From the NCBI RefSeq assembly GCF_900116715.1, contig NZ_FPBM01000002.1, forward strand, positions 412,589-476,588: a stretch of DNA of 64,000 bases, in the 5' to 3' direction. The stretch's first letter is position 1, and the number at the start of each line of letters is the position of its first letter. The position numbers and the translations under genes are program-made. Source of the DNA: Polaromonas sp. YR568. Lineage in GTDB: Bacteria; Pseudomonadota; Gammaproteobacteria; Burkholderiales; Burkholderiaceae_C. A model generated the notes under the pieces. That model worked only from the letters and a program-made list of their open reading frames with translations, ran no database searches and was not told the origin of the DNA. Shown here piece after piece: positions 35,482-44,633 of the stretch.

Positions 35482-36378
35482 TCAAGGCCCAAAGGCCAGC
35501 GATTTCTTCATCGCCTCAACCACCGCGTCCGAAGGGGTTTCGAAATCAAACTTGGCTCCCAGATCCAGCGCCTTTAACAGGAGTGGATTTGCGTTCTTGA
35601 GGGAGTCAAACAGGCTAGCCGCTTTTTTCATCACGTCCGCCGGGGCGCTGGGGTGGACATACAGCCCGTAACCCCAACTCGCATTACTGGTCGGCACGAT
35701 CACCAGTTGCGCCATGTGGATGCGTTCATCGGTGCCGTGGTGGCTCTTCATGGTTGCAGCCTGCGCACTCTGGAGCCGGGTAATCAGGCCTGCCCACCGG
35801 TCCGCCTGCCAATGAAAAGCTGCTTTGGTCGGCAAATAGCTTTGCCCCAGACCCTGCTGAGGCAATATTTCAACCACCGTGCCACAAAAATTCTCGGCTT
35901 TCACGAGTGATGTCGTCACGCCGCTTTTCATGCCGAAACAACTGGTTGTCTTGAGTTTGGCAAGCACTTTGGCCTGCTCTGCGGCGGGGAGTGTCTTCAA
36001 TTCGACCGGTTTGCCGTCTTTGACGGTGCCGATGTCAGCCAGAATTAGTACAGCCGACTGGATCGGGTCCATGTTGACCGCCACCGGCCGGTAGCCCGAG
36101 GCAAGACCGACCACCGGGTTGCCATAGACCCAGCATGGTGGCGCGGGCTTTTTGACAGCCGTCAAAACATCCTGCGTCTCCCGGATGTTGATCACCGGTG
36201 TGACCGACAGCCCCGTGGGGCGGATAAAGTCAACGAGTTCCTTCAGGGCACTTTCGGTTTGTGATGCGCCCTCACCCCGGATGACTTGCGGATTAAGGTA
36301 AAGCCCGCCTTCGCACTGCTGCGCCTGGGCGGTCAAACCGCAGAAAAACAATGCAACCAGCAACAATGAGTTTTTCAT
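35482..36378 (-). CDS. PhnD-like periplasmic substrate-binding protein
   Basis: 298 aa with signal peptide (MKNSLLLVALFFCGLTAQAQ). The mature part resembles PhnD/SsuA-like periplasmic binding proteins: ALKELVDFIRPTGLSVTPVI, GNPVVGLASGYRPVAV, GMKSGVTTSLVKAENF, LVIVPTSNASWGYGLYVHP. No permease or ATPase gene adjoins it, so it is an orphan binding protein. It is divergent from tctCBA across a 309-bp gap containing a TTGAC-N4-GTCAA site. Ligand unknown. Confidence 0.7.
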   Translation of the reverse strand: MKNSLLLVALFFCGLTAQAQQCEGGLYLNPQVIRGEGASQTESALKELVDFIRPTGLSVTPVINIRETQDVLTAVKKPAPPCWVYGNPVVGLASGYRPVAVNMDPIQSAVLILADIGTVKDGKPVELKTLPAAEQAKVLAKLKTTSCFGMKSGVTTSLVKAENFCGTVVEILPQQGLGQSYLPTKAAFHWQADRWAGLITRLQSAQAATMKSHHGTDERIHMAQLVIVPTSNASWGYGLYVHPSAPADVMKKAASLFDSLKNANPLLLKALDLGAKFDFETPSDAVVEAMKKSLAFGP

Positions 36379-36564
36379 GGTTATTACCTTTCAAAACATT
36401 TGTATGTCCCAGTCATCGCCATGGAACGAAGCGCCCGCCCTGCTGAAATTCATGGTATCGGCGATATGACACTTTCCTCCTAGGGACATACGCTATCCAG
36501 GCTCGCCGCACACGGGTGAAACGGCTCCGGAGAAACCCTAGAGCGGCTCGAAAATCCCGCAAAC

Positions 36565-36580
36565 TTGACCCCTGTCAAGA
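36565..36580. promoter_or_regulatory. Crp/Fnr-type palindrome CTTGACCCCTGTCAAG upstream of tctCBA
   Basis: Perfect inverted repeat with core TTGAC-CCCT-GTCAA (36566-36579), the FNR-like spacing of two 5-bp half sites four bases apart. It lies 108 bp before the tctC start in the divergent gap 36379-36687; I see nothing else recognisable in that gap. The same core recurs at 40740 next to a Crp/Fnr gene whose recognition helix (AETLSRLK) has the FNR E--SR pattern. Confidence 0.65.
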
Positions 36581-36687
36581 GTTTTTGGCCCACTTGGTAA
36601 GACCATACGTCTGCAATATGCTCGGCTAGGGAATCAGTAAAGAAGTTCCGGCCAACAACAGAGTTACCAAACACAGGAGACAACGTG

Positions 36688-37710
36688 ATGAAAACGAAAC
36701 TTTCGAGCATCAGAAGTAAATTGGCGGCGGCAACCGCCGGCGTCATCGCGGCAACAGCGCTGGCAGCCATGCCCGCGCATGCGGCATGGGAGCCCACCAA
36801 GCCGGTGGAGTTCGTGGTGCCCGCAGGCACCGGCGGCGGCGCCGACCAGATGGCCCGCCTGATCCAGGGCATCATCGTCAAGCACAAGCTGATGAAAGAG
36901 TCGCTGATCGTTGTCAACAAGTCGGGCGGCGCCGGCGCTGAGGGCTTCCTGGAAGTCAAGGGCGCCAAGGGCGATCCGCACAAGATCATCATCACGCTGT
37001 CCAACCTGTTCACCACGCCCCTGGCGACAGGTGTTCCCTTCAACTGGCGCGACATGACGCCCGTGTCCATGATGGCACTCGATCAGTTTGTGCTGTGGGT
37101 CAATGCGGAGAACCCCGCCAAGAACGCCAAGGACTTCCTGGCAGCCGTCAAGGCTTCGGGCCCAAGCAAGGCGAAGATGGGCGGCACCGGCTCCAAGCAG
37201 GAAGACCAGATCCTCACCGTGGGCATCGAAAAGGCCACCGGCACCAAGTTCATCTACGTGCCCTTCAAAGGCGGCGGAGATGTGGCGGTGCAACTGGTCG
37301 GCAAGCACGTCGATTCCAGCGTGAACAATCCGATCGAAGCCGTGGCGCAATGGCGCGCCGGCCAGCTGCGCGCCCTGTGCGTGTTTGACGAAAAGCGCAT
37401 GCCTTACAAAACCAAAGTCACCGACACCATGTCCTGGGGCGACATCCCGACCTGCAAGGAAGCCGGTGTGCCGACCGACTACGTGATGCTCCGCGGCATC
37501 TTCGCCGCCCCCGGCATCAGCAAGGACCAGCTCGATTACTACGTGGGTCTGCTCAAAAAGGTGCGGGAAACCCCGGACTGGAAAGAGTACATGGAAAAAG
37601 GCGCCTTCAACCAGACCGCCATGTCCGGTGACGACTTCACCAAATGGCTCGGTAGCGCCGAACAGATGCACCGTGAGCTGATGAAGGAAGCTGGCTTCAT
37701 CGCGAAGTAA
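36688..37710 (+). CDS. tctC: Tripartite tricarboxylate transporter binding protein (Bug family)
   Basis: 340 aa with a signal peptide (to PAHAAWEP). Bug-family motifs: KPVEFVVPAGTGGGADQMARL, VVNKSGGAGAEGFLEVKG and MGGTGSKQEDQI. It captures an organic (often carboxylate) anion in the periplasm for TctAB. The ATG at 36688 after AGGAGA is used; a GTG at 36685 adds one residue. Its position beside oxc-frc and the shared operator suggest oxalate or a related dicarboxylate as ligand (inference). Confidence 0.92.
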   Translation: MKTKLSSIRSKLAAATAGVIAATALAAMPAHAAWEPTKPVEFVVPAGTGGGADQMARLIQGIIVKHKLMKESLIVVNKSGGAGAEGFLEVKGAKGDPHKIIITLSNLFTTPLATGVPFNWRDMTPVSMMALDQFVLWVNAENPAKNAKDFLAAVKASGPSKAKMGGTGSKQEDQILTVGIEKATGTKFIYVPFKGGGDVAVQLVGKHVDSSVNNPIEAVAQWRAGQLRALCVFDEKRMPYKTKVTDTMSWGDIPTCKEAGVPTDYVMLRGIFAAPGISKDQLDYYVGLLKKVRETPDWKEYMEKGAFNQTAMSGDDFTKWLGSAEQMHRELMKEAGFIAK

Positions 37711-37724
37711 GCAGACTGAACACC

Positions 37725-37750
37725 GCAGTCCCCGTCTGCACGGGGACTGC
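37725..37750 (+). other. Strong intercistronic hairpin between tctC and tctB
   Basis: Perfect 11-bp stem GCAGTCCCCGT / ACGGGGACTGC with a 4-base loop, not followed by a T-run. It lies 15 bp after tctC. Such stems commonly protect the upstream binding-protein mRNA from 3' decay and so raise its level over the membrane subunits. Confidence 0.5.
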
Positions 37751-37844
37751 CGCAAAACCGGACCGGCCAGGTAACGCGCCGGGCCGGCGATCGAGAGTCC
37801 ACTGCCCCATTGGACGGGGCAAGTCACAACACAGGAGTTTCTCC

Positions 37845-38363
37845 ATGGAAAAAGAACAAGCCGACGCTGGCCATCGCAGCGGTGTTCCCACCTACATTGT
37901 CGAAGCCGTCGTCGCCGCCCTGGTGGTGCTGATGGGCATCGTCATCATCGTCGGCGCACGTGATCTCGGCTCAGGCTGGACAAGCGACGGCCCCGGCTCC
38001 GGCTACTTTCCCTTCTACATCGGCGTCATCCTGTGCATCGCAGGCGCCGGCATCATGTACCAGGGGCTGCTGGGCAAAGGCCGCAACACCGAAATATTCG
38101 TAGACAGTGAGCAACTCAAGCGCGTGCTGCAGGTGCTGATACCCGCGGCCGTCTATGTGGGCGCAGTGCAGTTCCTTGGTTTGTACGTTGCCTCGGCAAT
38201 CTACATCGCGCTGTTCATGGTGGTGCTGGGCAAGTATTCATGGATCAAGAGCGTGATCGCGGCTGTTGCCGTCAACGTCCTCTTTTTCATGATGTTCGAA
38301 GTCTGGTTCAAGGTGCCGCTCTTCAAAGGCTCCCTCGACCCACTCGGATTCCTGGGCTACTAA
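37845..38363 (+). CDS. tctB: Tripartite tricarboxylate transporter small membrane subunit
   Basis: 172 aa with four hydrophobic helices: VEAVVAALVVLMGIVIIVGA, FPFYIGVILCIAGAGIMYQG, LIPAAVYVGAVQFLGLYVAS and the last near VNVLFFMMFEVWF, followed by KVPLFKGSL. Normal size for TctB, which pairs with TctA in the inner membrane. RBS AGGAG upstream. Followed by tctA after 38 bp. Confidence 0.9.
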   Translation: MEKEQADAGHRSGVPTYIVEAVVAALVVLMGIVIIVGARDLGSGWTSDGPGSGYFPFYIGVILCIAGAGIMYQGLLGKGRNTEIFVDSEQLKRVLQVLIPAAVYVGAVQFLGLYVASAIYIALFMVVLGKYSWIKSVIAAVAVNVLFFMMFEVWFKVPLFKGSLDPLGFLGY

Positions 38364-38401
38364 GCGCCCGTAACGATATACAAACTGAATAAAAGACTGC
38401 C

Positions 38402-39931
38402 ATGGATGAAATAAGCGCGCTTTTTCACGGCTTCAGCGTCATCATGACGCCAATGAACATCCTCCTGATGTTCGTCGGCATCATTCTTGGCGTGCTGATC
38501 GGTGTGCTGCCCGGCCTGGGCGGCGCCAACGGGGTGGCTATCTTGCTGCCTCTGACCTTCAGCATGTCGCCTACCTCTGCCATCGTGATGCTCTCGTGCA
38601 TCTACTGGGGCGCCCTGTTCGGCGGCGCCATCACCTCGGTGCTGTTCAACATTCCGGGTGAGCCCTGGTCGGTGGCCACCACCTTCGACGGTTACCCCAT
38701 GGCCCAACAGGGCCACGCGGGTGCAGCGTTGACGGCGGCGTTCACGTCCTCTTTCATCGGCGCCTTCGTAGCGGTGCTGATGATCACCTTCCTGGCGCCT
38801 ATGGTGGCCAAGTTTGCGTTGAAATTCGGCCCGCCTGAATTCTTCGCGGTGTACCTGCTGACCTTCTGCAGCTTCGTGGGCATGGGCAAGGGCTCGCCGT
38901 TCAAGATCCTCGCTTCGATGGCTATCGGCTTCGGCCTGGCCGCCGTGGGCATGGACACGGTGACCGGCCAGTTGCGCCTGACCTTCGGCTTCCCCGACCT
39001 GATGCGCGGCTTCGACTTCCTGATCGGCGTGATCGGGCTGTTCGGTATCGGCGAGATCCTGATCTCCATGGAAGAAGGCCTGGCCTTCTCCGGCAAAAGC
39101 GCCAAGATCGACCCCAAGGTGGTGCTCGAAACCTGGAAGAAGCTGCCGAAATACTGGATGACCTCGATTCGCAGCTCGCTGGTCGGTATCTGGATGGGCA
39201 TCACGCCCGGCGGAGCCACCCCGGCCTCGTTCATGAGCTATGGCCTGGCCAAGAAGATGTCCAAGAACGGCGCCAACTTCGGCAAAGGCGATATCGAAGG
39301 CGTGATTGCCCCCGAAACCGCAGCGCACGCCGCCGGCACCAGCGCCCTGCTGCCCATGCTGGCGCTCGGCATCCCTGGTTCGCCTACCGCTGCCGTGTTG
39401 CTGGGTGGCCTGCTGATCTGGGGCCTGCAGCCCGGCCCTCTGCTCTTCGTCGAGCAGAAGGACTTCGTCTGGGGCCTGATCGCCTCGATGTACCTGGGTA
39501 ACCTGGTCGGCCTGATCGTGGTGCTGACCACGGTACCGCTGTTCGCCTCTATCCTGCGCATCCCCTTCTCCATCATCGCCCCGGTGATTGTGGTGATTTG
39601 CGCGATCGGCGCCTACACGGTGCACAACGCCATGCTGGACATCTGGTTCATGCTGCTGTTCGGCGTGATCGGCTACCTGTTCAAGAAGCTGGACTACCCG
39701 CTCGCGCCGCTGGTACTGGCACTGGTGCTGGGCGACAAAGCCGAGGACTCGTTCCGCCAGGCCATGCTGGTATCGCAGGGCGAGGTCTCCATCATGTGGT
39801 CCAACACACTGGTAGGCGGCATCACGACCCTGGCGCTGATCCTGCTGTTCTGGCCACTGATTTCCCGCCTCCTGGCCAAGATTCGCCCACCCAAGAAGCA
39901 GGAGTTTGCGGCGGAGCAGCCGGTGGACTGA
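38402..39931 (+). CDS. tctA: Tripartite tricarboxylate transporter large membrane subunit
   Basis: 509 aa, about twelve membrane helices. TctA signatures: GVLIGVLPGLGGANGVAILLP, YWGALFGGAITSVLFNIPGE and, in the second half, IAPETAAHAAGTSALLPMLALGIPGSPTAA. It is the ion-coupled permease of the TctABC system. Ends at a strong terminator 20 bp downstream. Confidence 0.94.
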   Translation: MDEISALFHGFSVIMTPMNILLMFVGIILGVLIGVLPGLGGANGVAILLPLTFSMSPTSAIVMLSCIYWGALFGGAITSVLFNIPGEPWSVATTFDGYPMAQQGHAGAALTAAFTSSFIGAFVAVLMITFLAPMVAKFALKFGPPEFFAVYLLTFCSFVGMGKGSPFKILASMAIGFGLAAVGMDTVTGQLRLTFGFPDLMRGFDFLIGVIGLFGIGEILISMEEGLAFSGKSAKIDPKVVLETWKKLPKYWMTSIRSSLVGIWMGITPGGATPASFMSYGLAKKMSKNGANFGKGDIEGVIAPETAAHAAGTSALLPMLALGIPGSPTAAVLLGGLLIWGLQPGPLLFVEQKDFVWGLIASMYLGNLVGLIVVLTTVPLFASILRIPFSIIAPVIVVICAIGAYTVHNAMLDIWFMLLFGVIGYLFKKLDYPLAPLVLALVLGDKAEDSFRQAMLVSQGEVSIMWSNTLVGGITTLALILLFWPLISRLLAKIRPPKKQEFAAEQPVD

Positions 39932-39950
39932 TCCTGCGGGAAACCACAAA

Positions 39951-39978
39951 AAAGCCGGGTCATTGCCCGGCTTTTTTT
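39951..39978 (+). terminator. Rho-independent terminator after tctA
   Basis: Stem AAAGCCGGG / CCCGGCTTT with loop TCATTG, followed by a T-run. It marks the end of tctCBA and runs directly into the octanucleotide repeat. Confidence 0.88.
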
Positions 39979-39980
39979 AT

Positions 39981-40036
39981 TTCCTCTTTTCCTCTTTTCC
40001 TCTTTTCCTCTTTTCCTCTTTTCCTCTTTTCCTCTT
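39981..40036. repeat. Seven perfect tandem copies of TTCCTCTT
   Basis: Exactly 7 x 8 bp without a mismatch, then an imperfect continuation (TCTCCGC). One strand is all pyrimidine from 39981 to 40041. It lies between the tctA terminator and the stop codon of the Crp/Fnr gene, outside both coding regions. Prone to slippage, so copy number may vary between strains. Confidence 0.95.
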
Positions 40037-40065
40037 TCTCCGCTTTCCCCTCTTGCCTGGCTCCG

Positions 40066-40674
40066 TCAGATCTTGCCGCGCTGCTTGAGCCGGCTCAGGG
40101 TTTCTGCTGAGAGATTCAGGTAAGACGCCAGTTCCTTCTTCGGAATGCGGTCGAACAGCTCAGGGTGTTTGCGCTGAAAGCGCTTGACGCGCCCGGGGGC
40201 GTCCAGCAAATGCAGTGTGATGGTATGGGCCATGATTTCGCTCATCAGGCGCATCACGTAGTACTCGAACGACTGCTTGATTTCATGATGCCGTTCGAGA
40301 AAAGCCACCCATTCGGGCAAAGGCAGCTTGGCCACCCTGACCTTGGTGACGCAGACTGTGCTGTAAGGCGTGGGCGTGCCCAGGCGCCAGGCCGCATAGC
40401 TGGTCTCCATGTCCCGCTCGTCGGCAAAGCGAAGAATCATCTCCTTGGCCTGCTCGTTGGTCACCACCCGCTTGAGGATGCCCTCAAGGATGAAATACTG
40501 CTCCATTTCGTGCACACCCTGCTCCAGCAGGGAGTCGCCTTTCTGGCCGTCAACGATGACCAGGTGCGACTCCAGTTCCGAGCTCTGTTCCGCCGTCATG
40601 CCCTTCAGAACAATGTTCTGCGCCAACTGGACGCGGATGACGTTTCTCTCGGGATGATTGGGTATTGACGACAT
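40066..40674 (-). CDS. Crp/Fnr-family transcription regulator
   Basis: 202 aa. N-terminal cyclic-nucleotide-binding-like beta-roll (GDSLLEQGVHEMEQYFILEGILKRV), long dimer helix, and a C-terminal HTH (IPKKELASYLNLSAETLSRLKQRGKI) with the FNR-type recognition residues E--SR. It has a single cysteine, so it lacks the four cysteines of oxygen-sensing FNR. Divergent from oxc; the gap holds a TTGAC-N4-GTCAA palindrome and a one-mismatch copy, suggesting autoregulation and control of oxc. The effector may be an oxalate-pathway metabolite (inference). Confidence 0.9.
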   Translation of the reverse strand: MSSIPNHPERNVIRVQLAQNIVLKGMTAEQSSELESHLVIVDGQKGDSLLEQGVHEMEQYFILEGILKRVVTNEQAKEMILRFADERDMETSYAAWRLGTPTPYSTVCVTKVRVAKLPLPEWVAFLERHHEIKQSFEYYVMRLMSEIMAHTITLHLLDAPGRVKRFQRKHPELFDRIPKKELASYLNLSAETLSRLKQRGKI

Positions 40675-40739
40675 GAGGCGATAAGGAGTGTGCAGGACGC
40701 AAATTCGCCTGGTTTTCGGGGTGAAGAATCCATCGAAAA

Positions 40740-40753
40740 TTGACCGTGGTCAA
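40740..40753. promoter_or_regulatory. Crp/Fnr-type palindrome TTGACCGTGGTCAA
   Basis: Perfect TTGAC-N4-GTCAA repeat, 66 bp upstream of the Crp/Fnr start and 186 bp upstream of oxc. Same core as at 36566-36579. Position fits autoregulation of the Crp/Fnr gene. Confidence 0.7.
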
Positions 40754-40848
40754 TGGCGGAACCTGAATCGATTCCTATGATACCTCGACGGTGCAAATGA
40801 CCCCGCCTGAGCATAAAAAGTGAAGCGATGTAGCCCGCCAAAAAGACA

Positions 40849-40862
40849 CTGACTTGCGTCAA
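40849..40862. promoter_or_regulatory. Crp/Fnr-type site CTGACTTGCGTCAA upstream of oxc
   Basis: Matches TTGAC-N4-GTCAA with one mismatch (first base). It lies 77 bp before the oxc ATG, a suitable place for activation of oxc-frc. The rest of the 265-bp Crp/Fnr-oxc gap shows no gene. Confidence 0.55.
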
Positions 40863-40938
40863 CGCATTTTTGGGTCCGGACACAAAGCCAGCTGCTTTGC
40901 TCAACCTTTATCGAAGTCACACGAAGAGACATTTCATT

Positions 40939-42657
40939 ATGACCAACGCCACCCCCTCGACAGAGCAGATCGACGGTTTTCACCTCGTCATCGATGCCCT
41001 CAAGCTCAACGGCATTGACACGATCTTCGCCCTGCCCGGCATTCCCATCACCGACCTGACGCGCAAGGCGCAGGCCGAGGGGATCCGCATGATTTCCTTC
41101 CGCCACGAGCAGCATGCCGGCAACGCCGCCGCTGCCGCCGGCTTTCTGACGCAAAAGCCGGGTATCTGCCTGACGGTGTCCGCTCCGGGCTTCCTCAACG
41201 GACTCACCGCCCTGGCCAACGCGACGACCAACTGCTTCCCGATGATCCTCATCAGTGGCTCCAGCGAACGCGAGATTGTCGACCTGCAGCAGGGCGACTA
41301 CGAAGAAATGGACCAGCTGGCAATTGCCAAGCCATTGTGCAAAGCAGCATTTCGCGTGCTCCACGCTGAAGACATCGGCGTTGGCATCGCGCGCGCCATC
41401 CGTTCGGCGCTGTCCGGCCGCCCCGGCGGTGTTTACCTCGACCTGCCGGCCAAGCTGTTCAGCCAGTCGATGGACGCCGCAGCCGGCAAGAAGTCGCTCA
41501 TCAAGGTTGTCGACCCCGCACCGCGCCAGATTCCCGCACCCGACGCCGTCAAGCGCGCGCTGGACCTGCTCAAGGGCGCCAAACGCCCGCTGATCGTGTT
41601 GGGCAAGGGCGCCGCCTACGCCCAGTGCGACGCCGATATCCGCGCCCTGATCGAAAAAACCGGCATTCCTTACCTGCCGATGTCCATGGCCAAGGGCCTG
41701 CTGCCTGACACGCACCCACAGTCGGCCTCGGCCACCCGCTCCCACGTGCTGGCAGAAGCCGACGTGGTGGTGCTGGTCGGTGCGCGCCTCAATTGGCTGC
41801 TGTCGCACGGCAAGGGCAAGACCTGGGGCGGCGCGAATGCCGACACCCGCCAGTTCATCCAGATCGACATCTCGCCGACCGAAATGGACAGCAACGTACC
41901 CATCGCCGCACCACTGGTCGGCGACATCGGCTCCTGCGTCTCGGCACTGCTGGAAGGCCTGGGCTCCAAATGGGCCAAGCCACCTGCTGACTGGACCCAG
42001 GGCATCACCGAGCGCAAGGACAAGAACCTGGCCAAGATGGCCGCTACGCTGGCGCTGAACCCGCCGACGATGAACTTCCACAGCGCGCTGAACGTCATCC
42101 GCAATGCGGTCAAGGCCCGCCCAGACGCCATCGTGGTGAACGAAGGCGCCAACACCCTGGACTTCGCACGCAGCATTGTCGACATGTACGAGCCACGCAA
42201 ACGCCTGGACGTCGGCACCTGGGGCATCATGGGTATCGGCATGGGCTTTGCCGTCGCGGCCGCCGTTACCACGGGTAAACCCGTAATCGCCATCGAAGGC
42301 GACAGCGCCTTCGGCTTCAGCGGCATGGAAGTAGAGACCATCTGCCGCTATAACCTTCCAGTTTGTGTCATCGTCTTCAACAACAACGGTATTTACAAGG
42401 GCACTGATGTGAACCCGCTGGGCGGCGACGTAGCCCCCACCGTTTTTGTCAAGAATGCACGTTACGAGATGATGATGCAGGCGTTCGGCGGCGTGGGCGT
42501 TCTGGCCAACACACCGGACGAGCTGGCCAAGGCGCTGGACGAAGCCGTCAAGTCCGGCAAACCAACCCTGATCAACGCCATCATTGACGAAACTGCAGGC
42601 ACCGAGAGCGGCCGGATCACAAGTCTGAACCCGCAAAGCGCCGCAGCAAAGAAGTAA
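40939..42657 (+). CDS. oxc: Oxalyl-CoA decarboxylase
   Basis: 572 aa ThDP enzyme that decarboxylates oxalyl-CoA to formyl-CoA. N-terminal [19 protein letters not shown] and the catalytic glutamate (E57) in [16 protein letters not shown]; central [20 protein letters not shown]; ThDP/Mg site [13 protein letters not shown] to [10 protein letters not shown]. The start is the ATG at 40939; an upstream in-frame start at 40870 reaches into the control region. Followed by frc after 26 bp, the conserved oxalate pair. Confidence 0.96.
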   Translation: MTNATPSTEQIDGFHLVIDALKLNGIDTIFALPGIPITDLTRKAQAEGIRMISFRHEQHAGNAAAAAGFLTQKPGICLTVSAPGFLNGLTALANATTNCFPMILISGSSEREIVDLQQGDYEEMDQLAIAKPLCKAAFRVLHAEDIGVGIARAIRSALSGRPGGVYLDLPAKLFSQSMDAAAGKKSLIKVVDPAPRQIPAPDAVKRALDLLKGAKRPLIVLGKGAAYAQCDADIRALIEKTGIPYLPMSMAKGLLPDTHPQSASATRSHVLAEADVVVLVGARLNWLLSHGKGKTWGGANADTRQFIQIDISPTEMDSNVPIAAPLVGDIGSCVSALLEGLGSKWAKPPADWTQGITERKDKNLAKMAATLALNPPTMNFHSALNVIRNAVKARPDAIVVNEGANTLDFARSIVDMYEPRKRLDVGTWGIMGIGMGFAVAAAVTTGKPVIAIEGDSAFGFSGMEVETICRYNLPVCVIVFNNNGIYKGTDVNPLGGDVAPTVFVKNARYEMMMQAFGGVGVLANTPDELAKALDEAVKSGKPTLINAIIDETAGTESGRITSLNPQSAAAKK

Positions 42658-42683
42658 TCCAAAGCATCCTAAGGAGAAATCAA

Positions 42684-43955
42684 ATGAGCAACAAACCACT
42701 CGCCGGCATCAAGATCATCGACTTCACCCACGTTCAGGCGGGCCCCGCCTGTACCCAGATGCTGGCCTGGTTCGGCGCAGACGTGATCAAGGTCGAGCGT
42801 CCTGGCTCCGGCGACGTCACCCGAAGCCAGCTGCGCGACATCGAAGGTGCTGACGCGCTGTACTTCACCATGCTCAACAGCAACAAGCGCGGCCTGACGC
42901 TGGACACCAAAAAGCCCGAAGGCAAGGAAGTGCTGGAAAGGCTGATCAAGGAATCCGACGTGATGGTCGAGAACTTTGGCCCCGGCGCGCTGGACCGTAT
43001 GGGCTTTACCTGGGAACGCATTCAGGAACTGAACCCAAAAATGATTCTGGCGTCCGTCAAGGGTTTTTCTGACGGCCACCACTACGAAGACCTGAAGGTT
43101 TATGAAAACGTGGCCCAGTGCGCAGGCGGCGCGGCGTCCACCACCGGCTACTGGAAGGGCGAGAACTCCGGCCCCACCATTTCAGCCGCCGCTTTGGGCG
43201 ACAGCAATACCGGCATGCACCTGGCCATCGGCATCTTGACGGCCTATATCGGCCGCCAGCAGACCGGCAAGGGTCAAAAAGTGGCCGTGTCCATGCAGGA
43301 CAGCGTGCTCAACCTGTGTCGCGTCAAAATGCGCGACCAATTGCGCCTGGACAAGCTGGGCTACCTGGAAGAGTACCCACAATACCCGCATGAAATGGAA
43401 GCCTTCAAAGACGGCGTGGTGCCACGTGGCGCCAATGCCGGCGGCGGCGGCCAACCCGGCTGGATTTTGAAGTGCAAGGGCTGGGAAACCGACCCCAACG
43501 CATACATCTATTTCACCGTCCAGGGTCACGCCTGGGAGCCGATCTGCGATGCGCTGGGCAAGCCCGAGTGGAAAACCGACCCGGCCTACACCACGGCCAA
43601 AGCACGCCAGCCGCACATCATGGACATCTTCGCCACGATCGAGGCATTCATCGCCGACAAGACCAAGTTTGAAGCCGTGGACGTCTTCCGCAAGTTTGAT
43701 ATTCCCTGCGCACCCGTGTTGTCGATGAAGGAATTGCTGCACGACGAATCCCTGCGCGCCAGCGGCTCCATCGTTGAAGTGCCGCACAAAGTGCGCGGCA
43801 GCTACTTCACCGTGGGTAGCCCGATCAAGTTCTCCGACACCAAGCCCGAAGTCACGGCATCGCCCCTGCTCGGCGAGCACACGGATGAGGTTCTGGCTGA
43901 ACTGGGTTACACCAAGGAGCAAATTGCGGCCATACACACTGCCAAAGCGGTGTAA
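42684..43955 (+). CDS. frc: Formyl-CoA:oxalate CoA-transferase (copy 1)
   Basis: 423 aa class III CoA-transferase, close to the usual 428 aa. Transfers CoA from formyl-CoA to oxalate, renewing oxalyl-CoA for Oxc. Catalytic aspartate near residue 173 in [11 protein letters not shown]; the mobile glycine loop is [11 protein letters not shown]-terminus [30 protein letters not shown] is typical. RBS AAGGAG before the ATG. Followed by a terminator, so oxc-frc is a two-gene unit. Confidence 0.95.
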   Translation: MSNKPLAGIKIIDFTHVQAGPACTQMLAWFGADVIKVERPGSGDVTRSQLRDIEGADALYFTMLNSNKRGLTLDTKKPEGKEVLERLIKESDVMVENFGPGALDRMGFTWERIQELNPKMILASVKGFSDGHHYEDLKVYENVAQCAGGAASTTGYWKGENSGPTISAAALGDSNTGMHLAIGILTAYIGRQQTGKGQKVAVSMQDSVLNLCRVKMRDQLRLDKLGYLEEYPQYPHEMEAFKDGVVPRGANAGGGGQPGWILKCKGWETDPNAYIYFTVQGHAWEPICDALGKPEWKTDPAYTTAKARQPHIMDIFATIEAFIADKTKFEAVDVFRKFDIPCAPVLSMKELLHDESLRASGSIVEVPHKVRGSYFTVGSPIKFSDTKPEVTASPLLGEHTDEVLAELGYTKEQIAAIHTAKAV

Positions 43956-43987
43956 GCGCAGCAGCTACCGGTCTTGACGGCCCGCAC

Positions 43988-44019
43988 AAACGGCGTTCAG
44001 ATTGAGCGCCGTTTTTTTT
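43988..44019 (+). terminator. Rho-independent terminator after frc
   Basis: Stem AACGGCG / CGCCGTT with an 11-base loop, followed by eight T residues. It separates oxc-frc from the PAS gene. Confidence 0.85.
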
Positions 44020-44060
44020 AAAGCCTCAGCCAGCTTATTGCCAGCACCAGGAGTGGACCT

Positions 44061-44507
44061 ATGCAAACAACAACCGACCTGAAACAGCTCGTCGAGGCCG
44101 TTGGCGACGCCATTGTGGCGTCTGACGCCGGCGGCGCGATCGTTTTGTGGAACCCGGCGGCCCAGCGCATGTTCGGCTTCACGGAAGAAGAGGCATTGGG
44201 CAAGTCGCTGGACATCATCATTCCGCAGCGCCAGCAGCAGCGCCACTGGGACGGTTACCACAAGACCATGGAGACCGGAAAAACCCGCTACGGCAACGAC
44301 GTGCTGCGGGTGCCGGCGGTCCATAAAGACGGGCGTAGCCTGTCGATTGCCTTTACCGTGGCCCTGTTACATACCCCGGATAACAAGGTGTCAGCCATCG
44401 TCGCGGTGATCCGCGATGAAACCGCCCGCTTTGCCGAGGAGCGAAACCTGAAAAAACGCCTGACGGAACTTGAGATGCAGCTTGTCCCTCAGGGCAACAC
44501 ACCCTAA
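44061..44507 (+). CDS. Single PAS-domain protein
   Basis: 148 aa. One PAS domain: LVEAVGDAIVASDAGGAIVLWNPAAQRMFGFTEEEALGKSL, then IIIPQRQQQRHWDGYH, and VHKDGRSLSIAFTVALL near the end of the fold. A short C-terminal helix (AEERNLKKRLTELEMQ) may mediate dimerisation. No output domain follows, so it must act on another protein or as a sensor by itself. It sits between the two frc genes, a placement that recurs in oxalate loci of related bacteria as far as I recall. Ligand unknown. AGGAG lies upstream. Confidence 0.85.
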   Translation: MQTTTDLKQLVEAVGDAIVASDAGGAIVLWNPAAQRMFGFTEEEALGKSLDIIIPQRQQQRHWDGYHKTMETGKTRYGNDVLRVPAVHKDGRSLSIAFTVALLHTPDNKVSAIVAVIRDETARFAEERNLKKRLTELEMQLVPQGNTP

Positions 44508-44633
44508 CCCAAACCGTACAGGCACACCACTGGAGCAGTGATTACCATAGGGGTTGAACCCGGCACAAGAGGCCCGGCCATGGCTCAAACCATGTGAAAA
44601 CAACCACTTTTTAACTTCCCAGCAGGAACTTTC

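Noticed and set aside
36379..36687. A small gene in the gap before tctC
   Set aside because: No open frame with ribosome-binding site or coding character; the gap holds the divergent control region.
38360..39949. 529-codon open frame opposite tctA
   Set aside because: Gln/His/Arg-rich, without motif, fully antisense to an intact TctA.
39981..40036. CRISPR array
   Set aside because: The 8-bp copies are contiguous with no spacers; it is a simple sequence repeat.
40750..42699. 649-codon open frame opposite oxc
   Set aside because: Antisense to a canonical Oxc and would also cover the promoter region; no domain seen.
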